A stretch of DNA of 64,000 bases from JANNUT01 sp046331425 (GTDB taxonomy: Bacteria > Acidobacteriota > Polarisedimenticolia > J045). Positions 46,975 to 56,724 of this stretch are shown piece by piece. Both the position numbers and the translations under genes were made by a program. The notes beneath the pieces are model-generated. The model had not been told where the DNA came from and did not search any database. It saw only the letters and a list, made by a program, of their open reading frames with translations. How positions within the stretch are numbered: the first letter of the stretch is position 1; every line of letters starts with the position of its first letter. The stretch lies in the NCBI GenBank assembly GCA_046331425.1, contig JAXLQU010000001.1, forward strand, positions 494,594-558,593. Reading direction: 5' to 3'.

Positions 46975-49394
46975 TTGCCGATGCCTCGACACTCGAACGG
47001 TTGGAATGGCGGCGACTCCAAACCACGCTCGCGGAGCGTCCGCGTACGCCGATGGGGCGTGAACGGGCCGATTCACTGCTCCCCGACAGCGAGGCTGCAG
47101 CCATCGATCGCGTGCAAGCACGGGTCGAAGAGATGCGGCGCCTTTCGGGCGAACAGGGCCGGCTGCCGATCACGGCGACCGTACATCCCGATGCGACGCT
47201 CGACGCGCTGAACGTCGCAGGTCGCACGCTGCCGGCGATCGAGATCTACGACATCGTGCAACTGTTGGTGGTCGCACGACAAACGGCGGTGGTTTTGCGC
47301 GGACTGGATCATGAGCGCTACCCGGAACTCGGCGCGGAATGGGCTCGCTTTCCCGACCTCGAGCCGGTGATCGGGCCGATCGAGGGGAACATCACATCGA
47401 CGGGTCATATCGAGGACACGGCCAGCCCCGACTTGATGAGGATCCGCCGCGAAATTCGACATCTATCGGAAAGACTCACCCGAGTGCTCGAAGGGCTGAT
47501 GAAGGCCGATTGGACCGGCCCCGTGTTGCGCGATCAGTACTACACCGTGCGCAACAACAGGTTCGTCGTACCGGTGCGCACCGATACGCCGCGCCGCTTC
47601 CCTGGGATCGTGCATGGTCACTCCTCGACCGACAAGACGATGTTCGTCGAACCGCTGGAAACGGTCGACATCAACAACGACTTGGTGCGGCTGGCCGAGG
47701 AAGAGGAATCGGAGATCGAGCGAATCTTGTCGGGTTACACCGAGTTGCTGCGAGCCTTCCGAGGCGAAATCGAGACGGCCGGCGCGGTGTTGGGCGAGAT
47801 CGACCTACTCGAAGCGATCGCAGGTTGGGCCGATGCGATCCGAGCCGTCCGACCTGACCTGGTAGAGGGAGGTGGGTTCAAGCTCGAGGACGCGCGCCAT
47901 CCGCTACTCGAAGAGAGCCTCGCCGCCGTCCGTCCACCGCGCAAGATCGTCCCGCTGACACTCGACCTGCCGCGCGAGACGCGCGCCCTCGTGATTTCCG
48001 GGCCGAACGCCGGCGGAAAAACGGTGGGGCTGAAAACGATCGGACTTCTGACGTTGATGGCGCACGCCGGCCTTCCGGTACCCGCCAGCGAAGCGCGCGT
48101 GCCGGTGTTCAGCAGGATTTACGCCGACATTGGTGACGAACAGTCGATCAGCGAGAGTCTCTCGACGTTCTCCAGTCACGTGCGCAACCTCGCCGTGATG
48201 GTGCGTGGCGCTGCCGCAGGAACGCTGGCGCTGATCGATGAGATCGGAACCGGAACCGATCCGGCCGAGGGTGCTGCGCTCGGGATGGCCGTGATGGAGC
48301 GCTTGATGCAGCGCGGCGCTCAGGTCGTGGTCACCACACATCATCAAGGGATCAAGACCTGGGGTTATCGCACGCCCGGGGCCTTGAATGCCGCGGCCGA
48401 TTTCGACGAGCACACGCTGCGCCCCACGTTCCGCTTGGTAACAGGAGTTGCGGGGGCGTCGATCGGTTTGACCATGGCCGAGCAGTTGGGGCTCGACGCT
48501 TCGCTGGTCGAAGCGGCCCAACTCAAGCTCGATCCCGCGGGCGCCGACGCCGCTCGAGCCTTGGATGCGGTGCGCTCACTCGCAGCCGATCTCGAGCGAC
48601 AGCGCGAAGAAGCCGTGGCCCTGCGTCGCAAGTACGAGGCGGACGAGCTGGCGCGACAGGCGCGCTGGCGTACCGATGAAGAGCGCCGCCGCGAACAGTG
48701 GAGCAAGCGCATCGATGATCTGTCTCGTTCGTTCCGCAGCGAGGCCGACAAACTGCTTTCGACCTTGACCGACGTGAAGGAGCGGCGTGCCGTCGACAAG
48801 GAGCGCGCGGCGCGCGAACGCGCGCTACGCGAACAGTTCTCGGAGGAGTTGCGGGCAGCGCGGCGCACCGAACCTGCTCCTGAGAGTTGGACGCCGCAAG
48901 CGGGTGAGACGGTCTTCATCACGTCGTTGGGGCGCGAGGGCGTCGTGCGCCGACTCGACGGCCAGCGCGTCGACCTGCAGTTGGGGCGTGCGCTGTTCTC
49001 GCTCAAACTCTCCGACCTTCGACCGGCCGGCAGTGCCGTTGAGTCGATCGAGATCGAGACCGATCCCGAGCCGCGGCCGGCCTCTGTGCTTCGACGAGTG
49101 CCCGAGCTTCCACAAGGAGTGCGCGCCTCGGTGTCGTCGCGCGAGGTCCCACGCGAGTTGAATCTGATCGGTCAACGTGTCGATGAGGCGATCGATCGCC
49201 TCGATCACTACCTCGACGATGCGCTGCTGGCAGGCTTGCGTGAGTTGCGGATCGTGCACGGTTTTGGAACGGGCGCGTTGAAACGCGCGGTTCGTGCGCG
49301 ACTCGCCGAGCACCCCGAGGTGTTGCGGGTACGCGACGGCTTGCCCGAAGAGGGTGGCGGCGGCGCCACCGTGGCGGTGCTGGAGTCGGAGTGA
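46971..49394 (+). CDS. mutS2: MutS2-type protein with Smr domain
   Basis: The 807-residue protein lacks the mismatch-binding MutS domain I. The ATPase has Walker A GPNAGGKTVGLKT near residue 344, and TLALIDEIGTGTDPAEGAAL. A coiled-coil linker follows, then the C-terminal Smr nuclease domain (LNLIGQRVDEAIDRLDHYLD; RIVHGFGTGALKRAVRARL). MutS2 inhibits recombination and, in Bacillus, acts on stalled ribosomes. Length is normal. It is coupled to the transporter gene and overlaps the next gene by four bases. Confidence 0.95.
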   Translation: MIADASTLERLEWRRLQTTLAERPRTPMGRERADSLLPDSEAAAIDRVQARVEEMRRLSGEQGRLPITATVHPDATLDALNVAGRTLPAIEIYDIVQLLVVARQTAVVLRGLDHERYPELGAEWARFPDLEPVIGPIEGNITSTGHIEDTASPDLMRIRREIRHLSERLTRVLEGLMKADWTGPVLRDQYYTVRNNRFVVPVRTDTPRRFPGIVHGHSSTDKTMFVEPLETVDINNDLVRLAEEEESEIERILSGYTELLRAFRGEIETAGAVLGEIDLLEAIAGWADAIRAVRPDLVEGGGFKLEDARHPLLEESLAAVRPPRKIVPLTLDLPRETRALVISGPNAGGKTVGLKTIGLLTLMAHAGLPVPASEARVPVFSRIYADIGDEQSISESLSTFSSHVRNLAVMVRGAAAGTLALIDEIGTGTDPAEGAALGMAVMERLMQRGAQVVVTTHHQGIKTWGYRTPGALNAAADFDEHTLRPTFRLVTGVAGASIGLTMAEQLGLDASLVEAAQLKLDPAGADAARALDAVRSLAADLERQREEAVALRRKYEADELARQARWRTDEERRREQWSKRIDDLSRSFRSEADKLLSTLTDVKERRAVDKERAARERALREQFSEELRAARRTEPAPESWTPQAGETVFITSLGREGVVRRLDGQRVDLQLGRALFSLKLSDLRPAGSAVESIEIETDPEPRPASVLRRVPELPQGVRASVSSREVPRELNLIGQRVDEAIDRLDHYLDDALLAGLRELRIVHGFGTGALKRAVRARLAEHPEVLRVRDGLPEEGGGGATVAVLESE

Positions 49395-50305
49395 GCCGCA
49401 CCCGGCGCGTGCTGCTCAGCGTGGCAGTTGCACTCGCGCTGACGGTCTTGGCTGCGGTGGCGTTTCCGATTGCAACACTCAATCTGCTGCGTCGTGTTGT
49501 GCTCGTTGGCACCGGAACAGAGCACGGCACCGTGACCGTCGATGGAGAAACGCTGGCGTGGACTGCGGTCGGGCGCGGTCGTCCGTTGCTACTGCAGCAT
49601 GGGTTGCGCGGAGAATCGACGGTGATGCTGCCGCTGGCTCGCGCGCTCGCCGGCCGCGGCTATCGAGTCTTGATGTTCGACCTGCCGGGTCACGGTCTGT
49701 CGCCGAAACCGCTGCACGAAATGACGATCGGCAATGCCGGGAAGCTGGTGCTGGATGCTGCCGAGGCGCTGCGTTTCCCACGGCGGCCCGCGATCGTGGG
49801 GCATTCGCTCGGAGGCTGGATCATGGCCTGGCAGGCGCTCGAGTCGCCAGAGCGTTGCGGGCCGGTCACATTGATCTCGTCGCCTGGATACCGCTTTCAG
49901 CCACCGCCCTACCCGGTGCTCCTGCCGACGACGGTGAGCGATGCACGACGATCATTGCCTGCGATGTTTGCGCACCCGCCGTATGCACCGGCGCCGATCT
50001 TGTGGTTTGCCGTCCGACGCGACCCAGCGACAGCGATCGTGATGCTGCGCTCCGCGCTCTCGGGTGAATACCTCTTGGACAATCTATTGGGTTCGGTCGA
50101 TCTGCCGGTGCAGATCGTCTTCGGCGCAGAGGATCGGCTGATCCCGCCTGCCGTCGGCCGTGCGATGGCGGCCGATCTGCCGGGTCATCGGTATGTAGAA
50201 ATCGCCGACGCGGGGCACTTGGTGGTGTGGGAGAAGCCGGAGGAAACGGCCGCCGCGATCGATCGGTTCTTGAACGAAGTCGGCGAGCCAGCCGCCGTCA
50301 ACTGA
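49391..50305 (+). CDS. Alpha/beta hydrolase
   Basis: The 304-residue protein has an N-terminal hydrophobic segment (VLLSVAVALALTVLAAVAF) that anchors it to the membrane or serves as a signal. The hydrolase fold has LLLQHGLRGES (oxyanion), the nucleophile elbow VGHSLGG near residue 137, Asp in FGAEDRLIPP and His in ADAGHLVVW. Substrate is not predictable. It converges on the J-domain gene, overlapping by eight bases. Confidence 0.87.
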   Translation: MSRTRRVLLSVAVALALTVLAAVAFPIATLNLLRRVVLVGTGTEHGTVTVDGETLAWTAVGRGRPLLLQHGLRGESTVMLPLARALAGRGYRVLMFDLPGHGLSPKPLHEMTIGNAGKLVLDAAEALRFPRRPAIVGHSLGGWIMAWQALESPERCGPVTLISSPGYRFQPPPYPVLLPTTVSDARRSLPAMFAHPPYAPAPILWFAVRRDPATAIVMLRSALSGEYLLDNLLGSVDLPVQIVFGAEDRLIPPAVGRAMAADLPGHRYVEIADAGHLVVWEKPEETAAAIDRFLNEVGEPAAVN

Positions 50306-51758
50306 AGATCGCAGCCAGCAAAGGATCGAGTTTGGTGACGTCGAAGGAGCCCTTCACCCCACTGGCGGCGCGCGCGATCGGCTGCGTCGGGTCCAGTTGC
50401 AGCGCGCGCTGCAATACGGTGCGAGCCTCCGCGTCGAGCCCACTGCGTTGCAGCGCCAAGCCATGGGCCGCGACGAGGTCCGCGCGCTTTGGATGAGCCG
50501 TCGCCAACTGTGCGAGCTGCTCGACCGCTTCATTCCGGCGACGCGGATTGCCCAACAGCAAAAGCCACAGATACAACGCGTGCGTCAGCTCGTGGTTTTG
50601 TTGTTCCACGCAGCGCTGCAGGTAATCGACCGCTTCGCCACGGCGGCCTTCGGCAATCGCGCGCCGCGCACGCGCGAAAAGATCGCGAGCCATCTTCCCG
50701 GGGTCGACCGCGGCTGGCGCTTGCCGTCGCTTGAGCCAGGCCTCACGCGCCGACGAACTGGTCAGCACTTCCTGCGCCTCATGCACCAGACGAAACGCGA
50801 GTTCGACCTGCGCGTGATACGCACTCAGTTCCCCATTGCGAAACCGGTCGGGATGGAACCGGCGCACCGTTCGGTAGTAGCCGCGACGGACTTGAGCTGC
50901 ATCGGCGGTGGCGGTCACGCCCAACAACTTCTCGAGATTCTCGGAGGCGCTGGCCGCCAACCACTCCTTGAGTTCGGTCTCGCTAACCTCGCCCACCGGC
51001 TCTTCGACCTCGGTGTTGACCAGGTGTGGTTTGATCTCGTTGAGTAGTCCAACCCTCACCAACACCGCGAGCGTGCGCTCACGCGAGTCTCCACCGGACG
51101 CTTCGCCATCGATGAGTCGGGTCGTGCGTGTCGAGTCGACCGCGGCCTCCAGTAGCGCGGTTTCGATCGTGTCGATCGCGGGCTGCACCGACTTCCATCC
51201 CGCATACGCAGCGACATACTGCGGCGCCGGTGGCGGCCGGCGCATCGTCGCGATCTTCACCCGCGCCAACATCAACGCCGCATCGAGTGCCGGCCAACGT
51301 GCCGGCGGCTCATCACCGAGCGCAACACGTCCTGGCGTGATTCGATAGGTGGCGTCGGTCCAGCCGGCTGTATCGGCAACCATCGCCAACAGATACTCGA
51401 CAAGCAACCGTTCGATTGTCGTCCCGTCGATCACACCGAGCCGGACGACAGACGCTGCCGTCAACGGGGAGTTGCCGCACGCCAACAGCAACTCTTCCTG
51501 TTGCCGATGATCGACAACGGCGCCACCACCTCGAGTCAACCACCAGTCCACGAAGCGATCGTCGCGCGCGTTCGAAAGCATCGCTTGCACGCGTCCATCC
51601 TCGAGCACCAGACGGCGCACGAGCTTTTTGTTGGTAAGGTCGACCACCGCCGTGGCTTGGAGCAGTCCGAGTCGCCCGAGCAGCGCGTCGAGCGGGCAGA
51701 GCGTGAGCTTCCCCTCGGGCGATAGCTTCAGTTCGGATTTTGGAGCGACCGTCGCCAT
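50298..51758 (-). CDS. DUF4388, J-domain and TPR-containing protein
   Basis: The 486-residue cytoplasmic protein starts at ATG 51758. Residues about 8-110 resemble DUF4388/PATAN (SPEGKLTLCPLDALLGRLG). A J-domain at about 285-345 has HPD in RRFHPDRFRNG, so it can stimulate an Hsp70. TPR-like helices cover about 370-460 (RRAIAEGRRGEAVDYLQRC; VLQRALQLDPTQP). It overlaps the metallopeptidase-like gene upstream by 31 bases. The combination suggests a signalling or assembly adaptor; no specific function is assigned. Confidence 0.82.
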   Translation of the reverse strand: MATVAPKSELKLSPEGKLTLCPLDALLGRLGLLQATAVVDLTNKKLVRRLVLEDGRVQAMLSNARDDRFVDWWLTRGGGAVVDHRQQEELLLACGNSPLTAASVVRLGVIDGTTIERLLVEYLLAMVADTAGWTDATYRITPGRVALGDEPPARWPALDAALMLARVKIATMRRPPPAPQYVAAYAGWKSVQPAIDTIETALLEAAVDSTRTTRLIDGEASGGDSRERTLAVLVRVGLLNEIKPHLVNTEVEEPVGEVSETELKEWLAASASENLEKLLGVTATADAAQVRRGYYRTVRRFHPDRFRNGELSAYHAQVELAFRLVHEAQEVLTSSSAREAWLKRRQAPAAVDPGKMARDLFARARRAIAEGRRGEAVDYLQRCVEQQNHELTHALYLWLLLLGNPRRRNEAVEQLAQLATAHPKRADLVAAHGLALQRSGLDAEARTVLQRALQLDPTQPIARAASGVKGSFDVTKLDPLLAAIFS

Positions 51759-53089
51759 GCGTCCTGCAGTTCCTCCCGGGAGGCCCCGAAGGCCTGCTCG
51801 AAAGCTTCGGTCTCGGATCGCCCTTCGGCCAGCAGATCGACAAACCACAAGAGCCGCGCCCGCGAAAACTGCCCGTCCAAGAACGAAACGAACGACAACG
51901 CGGTGGGGTAGGAAAACGGCTCGACATCCAGCGAGCCGGCCGCTGCCGCAGGGCGTAGCGCTGGCTCGTACCCCTTCGGATCGCGGGGTTCCAGCAACTG
52001 CGCCAACCCCTCGTGCAGCCAGCGCGGGGCCCGGCCACGCCCTTTTTCGTGGAGCAGCGCGTGTGTCAACTCGTGGCGCAAGACCTTCACGACCGGGGGC
52101 GTGATTCGCGTCAGACCGCCAAGCGGGAGGCGGATCTTGCCGTCGAAGAGCCCCAGGACTTCGGGCCCCGATTTGGTGGTCGATGCGAACTGCTCACGGG
52201 TCGACAGCACCACGGGGATCGGGTTGCCGGGCCAGGCGTCGAGCTCTCGGGTCAGATCGCGCCACGCATTCTCCAGTTCGTTCGCAATCGCTCGGCCCAA
52301 GGTTTCATCGCGATCTCCATCGAATGACAGGACGAAGTGCTGCGATTCTTTGCGCGTGTTGCCGGCTTCGACCTGCAGCTCTCGGCGGATGCGCTCGACA
52401 CGTTGTTGCAACGCCGCCTCGTCGGGACGGGACTGAAGCGCTGCCTCGAAGTCGATCAAGGCGGCTCCGAGTCGATTGTCGCGATAGAGCAATTCACCGC
52501 GCAGTGTCAGCAGCGCGGCATCGTTCGGGGTTGCAACCAGCCCCGCTTGCGCCAGCGACATGGCACGATCCGAGCGTCCCTGATCGAGCAGCAACCATCC
52601 AAGATCGGGGCGAGCGACCGGATGGTCCGGCACCAGCTCGAGTGCTTGATTCAGATGATCGAGCGCGGCGTCGCGCGTTCCCGCATCGCGCGCCAGGCGC
52701 GCGCGCAAGGTGTGCATGTCGGCCAGTTGTCGCTTGAGTTTGGCGCGCGCGGAGTCTTGCGCTTCGCGCCGGACCGCTGTCGTCAACTCTGCGATGGCGC
52801 TATCGAGTTCTGCCGCAGTGGGACGTCGTGCGGTTGGCGGATCGCCCACAGGTGCGGTCGAGTTTGGATGATTGCCTGCTGGCGGTTGCGATTTGAACGA
52901 CGGCGCATTCTCGGTGGTCTTGTCGATGCGCATGACGTCCGCACGCGGGATGCCGATCGTTCCGGAGTCGGTTTCGTAGTACAACGTCGAGCCTTCGACC
53001 CACCAACTGTCGACGACCATCACGTGCCCGCTCTTGAGAATCAAACGATCGGCGTAGACCCACGAAGGGAATACTCCAGCCAATAACAA
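51728..53089 (-). CDS. TPR protein with HExxH metallopeptidase-like domain
   Basis: The 453-residue protein starts at TTG 53089, but the in-frame extension to CTG 53122 (LINGRVTTGLVLLLAGVFPS) makes a better signal peptide ending in VYA, so the start may be at that CTG. TPR motifs run over about residues 85-220 (HLNQALELVPDHPVARPDLG; ALIDFEAALQSRPDEA). The C-terminal part has HELTHALLHE and the downstream Glu in WLHEGLAQLLE, a gluzincin-type zinc site of the Peptidase_MA class. It is probably periplasmic. It lies between SPOR and J-domain genes in one operon. Confidence 0.82.
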   Translation of the reverse strand: MLLAGVFPSWVYADRLILKSGHVMVVDSWWVEGSTLYYETDSGTIGIPRADVMRIDKTTENAPSFKSQPPAGNHPNSTAPVGDPPTARRPTAAELDSAIAELTTAVRREAQDSARAKLKRQLADMHTLRARLARDAGTRDAALDHLNQALELVPDHPVARPDLGWLLLDQGRSDRAMSLAQAGLVATPNDAALLTLRGELLYRDNRLGAALIDFEAALQSRPDEAALQQRVERIRRELQVEAGNTRKESQHFVLSFDGDRDETLGRAIANELENAWRDLTRELDAWPGNPIPVVLSTREQFASTTKSGPEVLGLFDGKIRLPLGGLTRITPPVVKVLRHELTHALLHEKGRGRAPRWLHEGLAQLLEPRDPKGYEPALRPAAAAGSLDVEPFSYPTALSFVSFLDGQFSRARLLWFVDLLAEGRSETEAFEQAFGASREELQDAWRRSLQNPN

Positions 53090-53118
53090 GACGAGCCCTG
53101 TCGTGACGCGCCCGTTGA

Positions 53119-54249
53119 TCAGCGACCCACCACCTTCGATACCGCGACCGGCTGTGGTCGCGTGTTCTGCGAGAAATACTCGGGCACATCACGGACGGCG
53201 CGCTCGGCTGACGGCTGATCGGGGTAAACGCCCCAACACAAGCGATAGCAGGATTGCCCCTTCAGTTCGACAGGGATGGCGACGAGGTTGGGGCTTTCCA
53301 CACTGCGGAAAGCTTTCTCCACATTCGCCGGTTGGCAAGCGACGATGACCTGCACCGTCCAACTACCCGCCGGCGCGGCGGCCAGTCGCCCGCGTCCTCT
53401 CCGCGCGATTTCTGTAAGCGATGTCGACGCCACGGTCGCGTTGTTGGGACGGCGTGTGCCAGAAGATGCCGGTGTGACGTGCGATGCGGCGACCGGAGCC
53501 GGGCGTTGCAATCTCTCGACGGGATTGGTTGGCGTGGTACTCGCGTGGGTGGTGTTCGTCGCGCCTGCGTTAGCAGTCTCCGGACTTCCGCTCGCGATCG
53601 ATGGCCGAGACGGTGCCGGAGGAATCGCCGCAACCTGAGACGGCGGGGCTGGCGTCGTCGACGCGGATGATCCGGGCACTGGGCGATACTCGATGGGCGG
53701 AGACGTTGTGTGCGGGAGCGTCGCGACATCAGAGATTCCTGATGGCGGATCCGAGCCAGCCTTCAGCGGATCGGGTCTGGCCGAAGGGGTTGTCGCCGGA
53801 GCGCTCAGCGCGGGTCTGCGATCACCGCCGTTCTTGGCGACTGTCGAGGCGACCAACTGATCTCCGCTGCCGCGATAGTAGAGAGCGACGGCGAACATCG
53901 TGATGATCACGCCGCCGATCAGCGCTGCCGCGAAAAACACTCGACCGGTGCCGGCGCCAGGATCCTCCGCCTCATCGAGAGGCTCGTCGGCGTCGTCCAT
54001 GCTGATCGGACCCTGATAGCGCAGATCTTCCACTGCCGAACGGACCGGCTGCGTCGGCGCACGTTCCTCGTCGTCCTGAGCCTGAGCGTCCCAGAGCGAT
54101 CGTTGCTTGGGTGGGGGTGTCAGCTCCCGTCGATCGTTGTTCGATCGCTCAGCTTCCGTTTGGTCGTCATCCGGCTGCTCGTCGTAATCGTCATCGCCGA
54201 ACAGCAAGGCCCCCGGATCGTCCTCTCCCGACCTGCCAGTCCCGGCCAT
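53119..54249 (-). CDS. SPOR-domain membrane protein
   Basis: The 376-residue protein has an acidic cytoplasmic N-terminus (residues 1-100), one membrane helix at about 102-123 (VFFAAALIGGVIITMFAVAL), a Pro/Ser/Thr-rich disordered linker of about 170 residues, and a C-terminal SPOR domain (WTVQVIVACQPANVEKAF; CYRLCWGVYPDQPSAERAV). SPOR domains bind denuded peptidoglycan at the septum, so it is likely division-linked. It is the first gene of a minus-strand operon with the metallopeptidase-like and J-domain genes. Confidence 0.85.
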   Translation of the reverse strand: MAGTGRSGEDDPGALLFGDDDYDEQPDDDQTEAERSNNDRRELTPPPKQRSLWDAQAQDDEERAPTQPVRSAVEDLRYQGPISMDDADEPLDEAEDPGAGTGRVFFAAALIGGVIITMFAVALYYRGSGDQLVASTVAKNGGDRRPALSAPATTPSARPDPLKAGSDPPSGISDVATLPHTTSPPIEYRPVPGSSASTTPAPPSQVAAIPPAPSRPSIASGSPETANAGATNTTHASTTPTNPVERLQRPAPVAASHVTPASSGTRRPNNATVASTSLTEIARRGRGRLAAAPAGSWTVQVIVACQPANVEKAFRSVESPNLVAIPVELKGQSCYRLCWGVYPDQPSAERAVRDVPEYFSQNTRPQPVAVSKVVGR

Positions 54250-54292
54250 CGGTGTATCCTCCGCGCGCCGCAGGAGCGCCGCCGGGGCGAAT

Positions 54293-54298
54293 TATAAG
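54293..54298 (+). promoter_or_regulatory. Candidate -10 (TATAAG) before nadB
   Basis: TTATAAGCGGGGC lies about 48 bases upstream of the nadB GTG, close to the -10 consensus; a GC-rich segment follows instead of CCCGCC. No -35 is evident. Confidence 0.35.
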
Positions 54299-54345
54299 CG
54301 GGGCGCGGATTTTCGCGGCATGCCGCCGACAGCAAGGAGTACGAA

Positions 54346-55935
54346 GTGGTCAAACAACGCTGCGATGTGCTCGTGATCGGGGCCGGTGTAGCGGGACTTC
54401 GCGCGGCCTTGGAGCTGGCCGACGCGGGGCGCCACGTGCTGGTGGTGACCAAGGATGCGCCGGAGGAGAGCAGCAGCGCGTGGGCTCGCGGCGGGATCGC
54501 GGTTGCGTTGAGTGGCGATGAGGACGAACTCACACTGCACGAAGAAGACACGGTGGCTGCCGGAGCCGGGCTGTGCGATCCCGGTGCGGTTCGGATCTTG
54601 GTGCACGAGGGGCGCGATGAAGTGCTGCGCCTGATCGAGTGGGGAGCGCGATTCGATCGTGTCGGTGATCACTTCCACCTCACACGCGAGGCGGCGCACT
54701 CGATGCCGCGGATCCTGCATGCGGGCGGCGACACCACAGGCCGCGAAATCGTGCGCAGCTTGGTTTCACGTGTGAAAGGGCACCCGCGGATCGAGCGCTG
54801 GCCGAGCGCGATGGCCGCTTCGCTCACGATTCATGCAAACACCTGCATCGGTGCCGATGTCTTGGACGCCGACGGTGTACTGCACGCGTTGCGCGCCGCA
54901 GCGGTGATGATCGCCACCGGCGGTATCGGGCAGTGCTGGGGCGTGACCAGCAACCCACCGGAAGCGACCGGAGACGGAATCGCGCTCGGACTTCTGGCCG
55001 GAGCCGCGCTTCACGACATGGAGTTCGTGCAGTTTCATCCGACCGCCCTGGCCGTCAGCGGGTTGCCGCCGGTGTTGCTGACCGAGGCGCTGCGCGGTGA
55101 GGGAGCGATCATTCGCAATCTCGAGGGGCGGCGGTTTCTGACCGATGACGATGCTCGCGGCGAACTCGCACCGCGTGACGTGGTCGCGCGAGGGATCGCG
55201 CGCGAGATCGCACGGCAACAGGGTCGCCCGGTGTTGCTCGACCTCAGTGGGTTGGGCGCTGAACGGCTGAACGCACGATTTCCGAGCGTGATGCTGGCGT
55301 GCCAGGAAGCGCGGTTGGATCCGGCGCGAGAGCCGATACCGATTCGGCCTGCAGCTCACTACGCGATGGGAGGCGTTGCCACGGACCTCGACGGGAGGGT
55401 GTTGCGGATCGCCGGTCTCTTTGCCGTCGGTGAGGCGGCCTGCGTCGGTGTTCACGGGGCGAATCGATTGGCCAGCAATTCGCTGCTCGATGGGCTGGTG
55501 TTCGGCGCGCGCGCTGCGCGTGCGATCGTGTCGAGTTCGGAGTCGGGCGTCGCGATCGATGCCAAGGCGGAGCAGCCGCCGCCGTTGGGTGGCGATCCCG
55601 CCACGCTGACGCAACTCCGCGCGATCGCCGACCAGTCTCTCGGAATCGTGCGCACCAAAGCGGCGTTGGAGACGGCTCTCGAGCGGCTGGAAGAGCATGT
55701 TTCGAGACTGACCCCCTTGACGAACTCTCTGGATGCACGCCGAAGGCTGTCGGTGGCGAGCGTGGCGTTGACGCTCCGCAGCGTCGCTCGCGCTGCGCTG
55801 TGGCGTCGCGAGAGTCGCGGCGCTCACTATCGCGACGACTACCGGGAGCGAGACGACGTGAACTACTTGGTGCGGTCGTCGCAACGACTCAGTGGTGAGG
55901 TCCACGGGACGCCGCGAGAGTCGACAGCTTGCTGA
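54346..55935 (+). CDS. nadB: L-aspartate oxidase
   Basis: NadB oxidises L-aspartate to iminoaspartate, the first step of de novo NAD synthesis. The FAD motif is VIGAGVAGLRAAL; SSSAWARGGIAVAL, HDMEFVQFHPTAL, HYAMGGVATDLDG and NRLASNSLLDGLVFGARAAR are family signatures. AAGGAG is six bases before GTG 54346. Length 529 is normal. nadA and nadC are not in this window. Confidence 0.95.
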   Translation: MVKQRCDVLVIGAGVAGLRAALELADAGRHVLVVTKDAPEESSSAWARGGIAVALSGDEDELTLHEEDTVAAGAGLCDPGAVRILVHEGRDEVLRLIEWGARFDRVGDHFHLTREAAHSMPRILHAGGDTTGREIVRSLVSRVKGHPRIERWPSAMAASLTIHANTCIGADVLDADGVLHALRAAAVMIATGGIGQCWGVTSNPPEATGDGIALGLLAGAALHDMEFVQFHPTALAVSGLPPVLLTEALRGEGAIIRNLEGRRFLTDDDARGELAPRDVVARGIAREIARQQGRPVLLDLSGLGAERLNARFPSVMLACQEARLDPAREPIPIRPAAHYAMGGVATDLDGRVLRIAGLFAVGEAACVGVHGANRLASNSLLDGLVFGARAARAIVSSSESGVAIDAKAEQPPPLGGDPATLTQLRAIADQSLGIVRTKAALETALERLEEHVSRLTPLTNSLDARRRLSVASVALTLRSVARAALWRRESRGAHYRDDYRERDDVNYLVRSSQRLSGEVHGTPRESTAC

Positions 55936-56019
55936 GGAGTGACAGCGGTCGCCGTCCGTTTTCGAACTGCATACTCTCTCGAGCGTCGGGTCTTTGCCGT
56001 GTTCAGCGCAACAACCGCG

Positions 56020-56706
56020 TTAGTGGATCCTGGTGAGGACGCGACTCCAGCGTGTTCTGACCGGGAACGTCAAGAGCTTCTTTCCGAATGAAACCAAGGC
56101 ACCGACTCCGGTGGGAATCGGATCCCCGTCACCAACGTCGTATGAATACAGAACCATCGCTGCACGGCCTTTGACCAGCGAGCGCGGCACATAACCCCAC
56201 ACGCGGCTGTCGCTAGATTGGTCGCGATTGTCACCCAGGCAAAAGTACGAGTCGTTGGGAACGAGGTGTTCCGCGAAGTTCTGCGACGGGTCGACGTTCT
56301 CCGGCAGCAGATAAGGCTCTTCGATCGCTTGGCCATTGATGAATACGGTGCCGGCCCGCAACTCGACCCGCTCGTTCGGGAGCGCGATCACGCGTTTGAT
56401 GTAGTCGAGATCGGGATCTCCGGGAAAGCGAAACACGATCACGTCACCGCGGCGGATTTCGCGCTGCCCCAGCCACGAGATCGGCGTGTCACCTGGTCCG
56501 GCGTAGATCGCCCGGTTGACAAGCACGTAGTCGCCGATCAGCAGGGTGCCGAGCATCGAGCCGGACGGAATTTGCGATTGCATGAAGACGAAACCGCGGG
56601 CCGCCAGCAAAAACAGCACGCAGACGACGATGGTCTCGAGATACTCACGCGCCACAGATTTCGGCGGCGAGGTGTGTGCTGCTGGACTTGCTTTGGTGCT
56701 CGTCAC
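56020..56706 (-). CDS. lepB: Signal peptidase I, copy 1
   Basis: The 228-residue protein has one N-terminal membrane helix (TIVVCVLFLLAARGFVFM). Catalytic Ser50 is in QIPSGSM; Lys lies in LDYIKRVIALPNERV; GDNRDQSSDSRVWG is box E. It cleaves Sec signal peptides. A second copy lies 18 bases upstream in the same direction, so both are transcribed together. Confidence 0.94.
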   Translation of the reverse strand: MTSTKASPAAHTSPPKSVAREYLETIVVCVLFLLAARGFVFMQSQIPSGSMLGTLLIGDYVLVNRAIYAGPGDTPISWLGQREIRRGDVIVFRFPGDPDLDYIKRVIALPNERVELRAGTVFINGQAIEEPYLLPENVDPSQNFAEHLVPNDSYFCLGDNRDQSSDSRVWGYVPRSLVKGRAAMVLYSYDVGDGDPIPTGVGALVSFGKKLLTFPVRTRWSRVLTRIH

Positions 56707-56724
56707 GGTGCTCGCTCCATGTCG

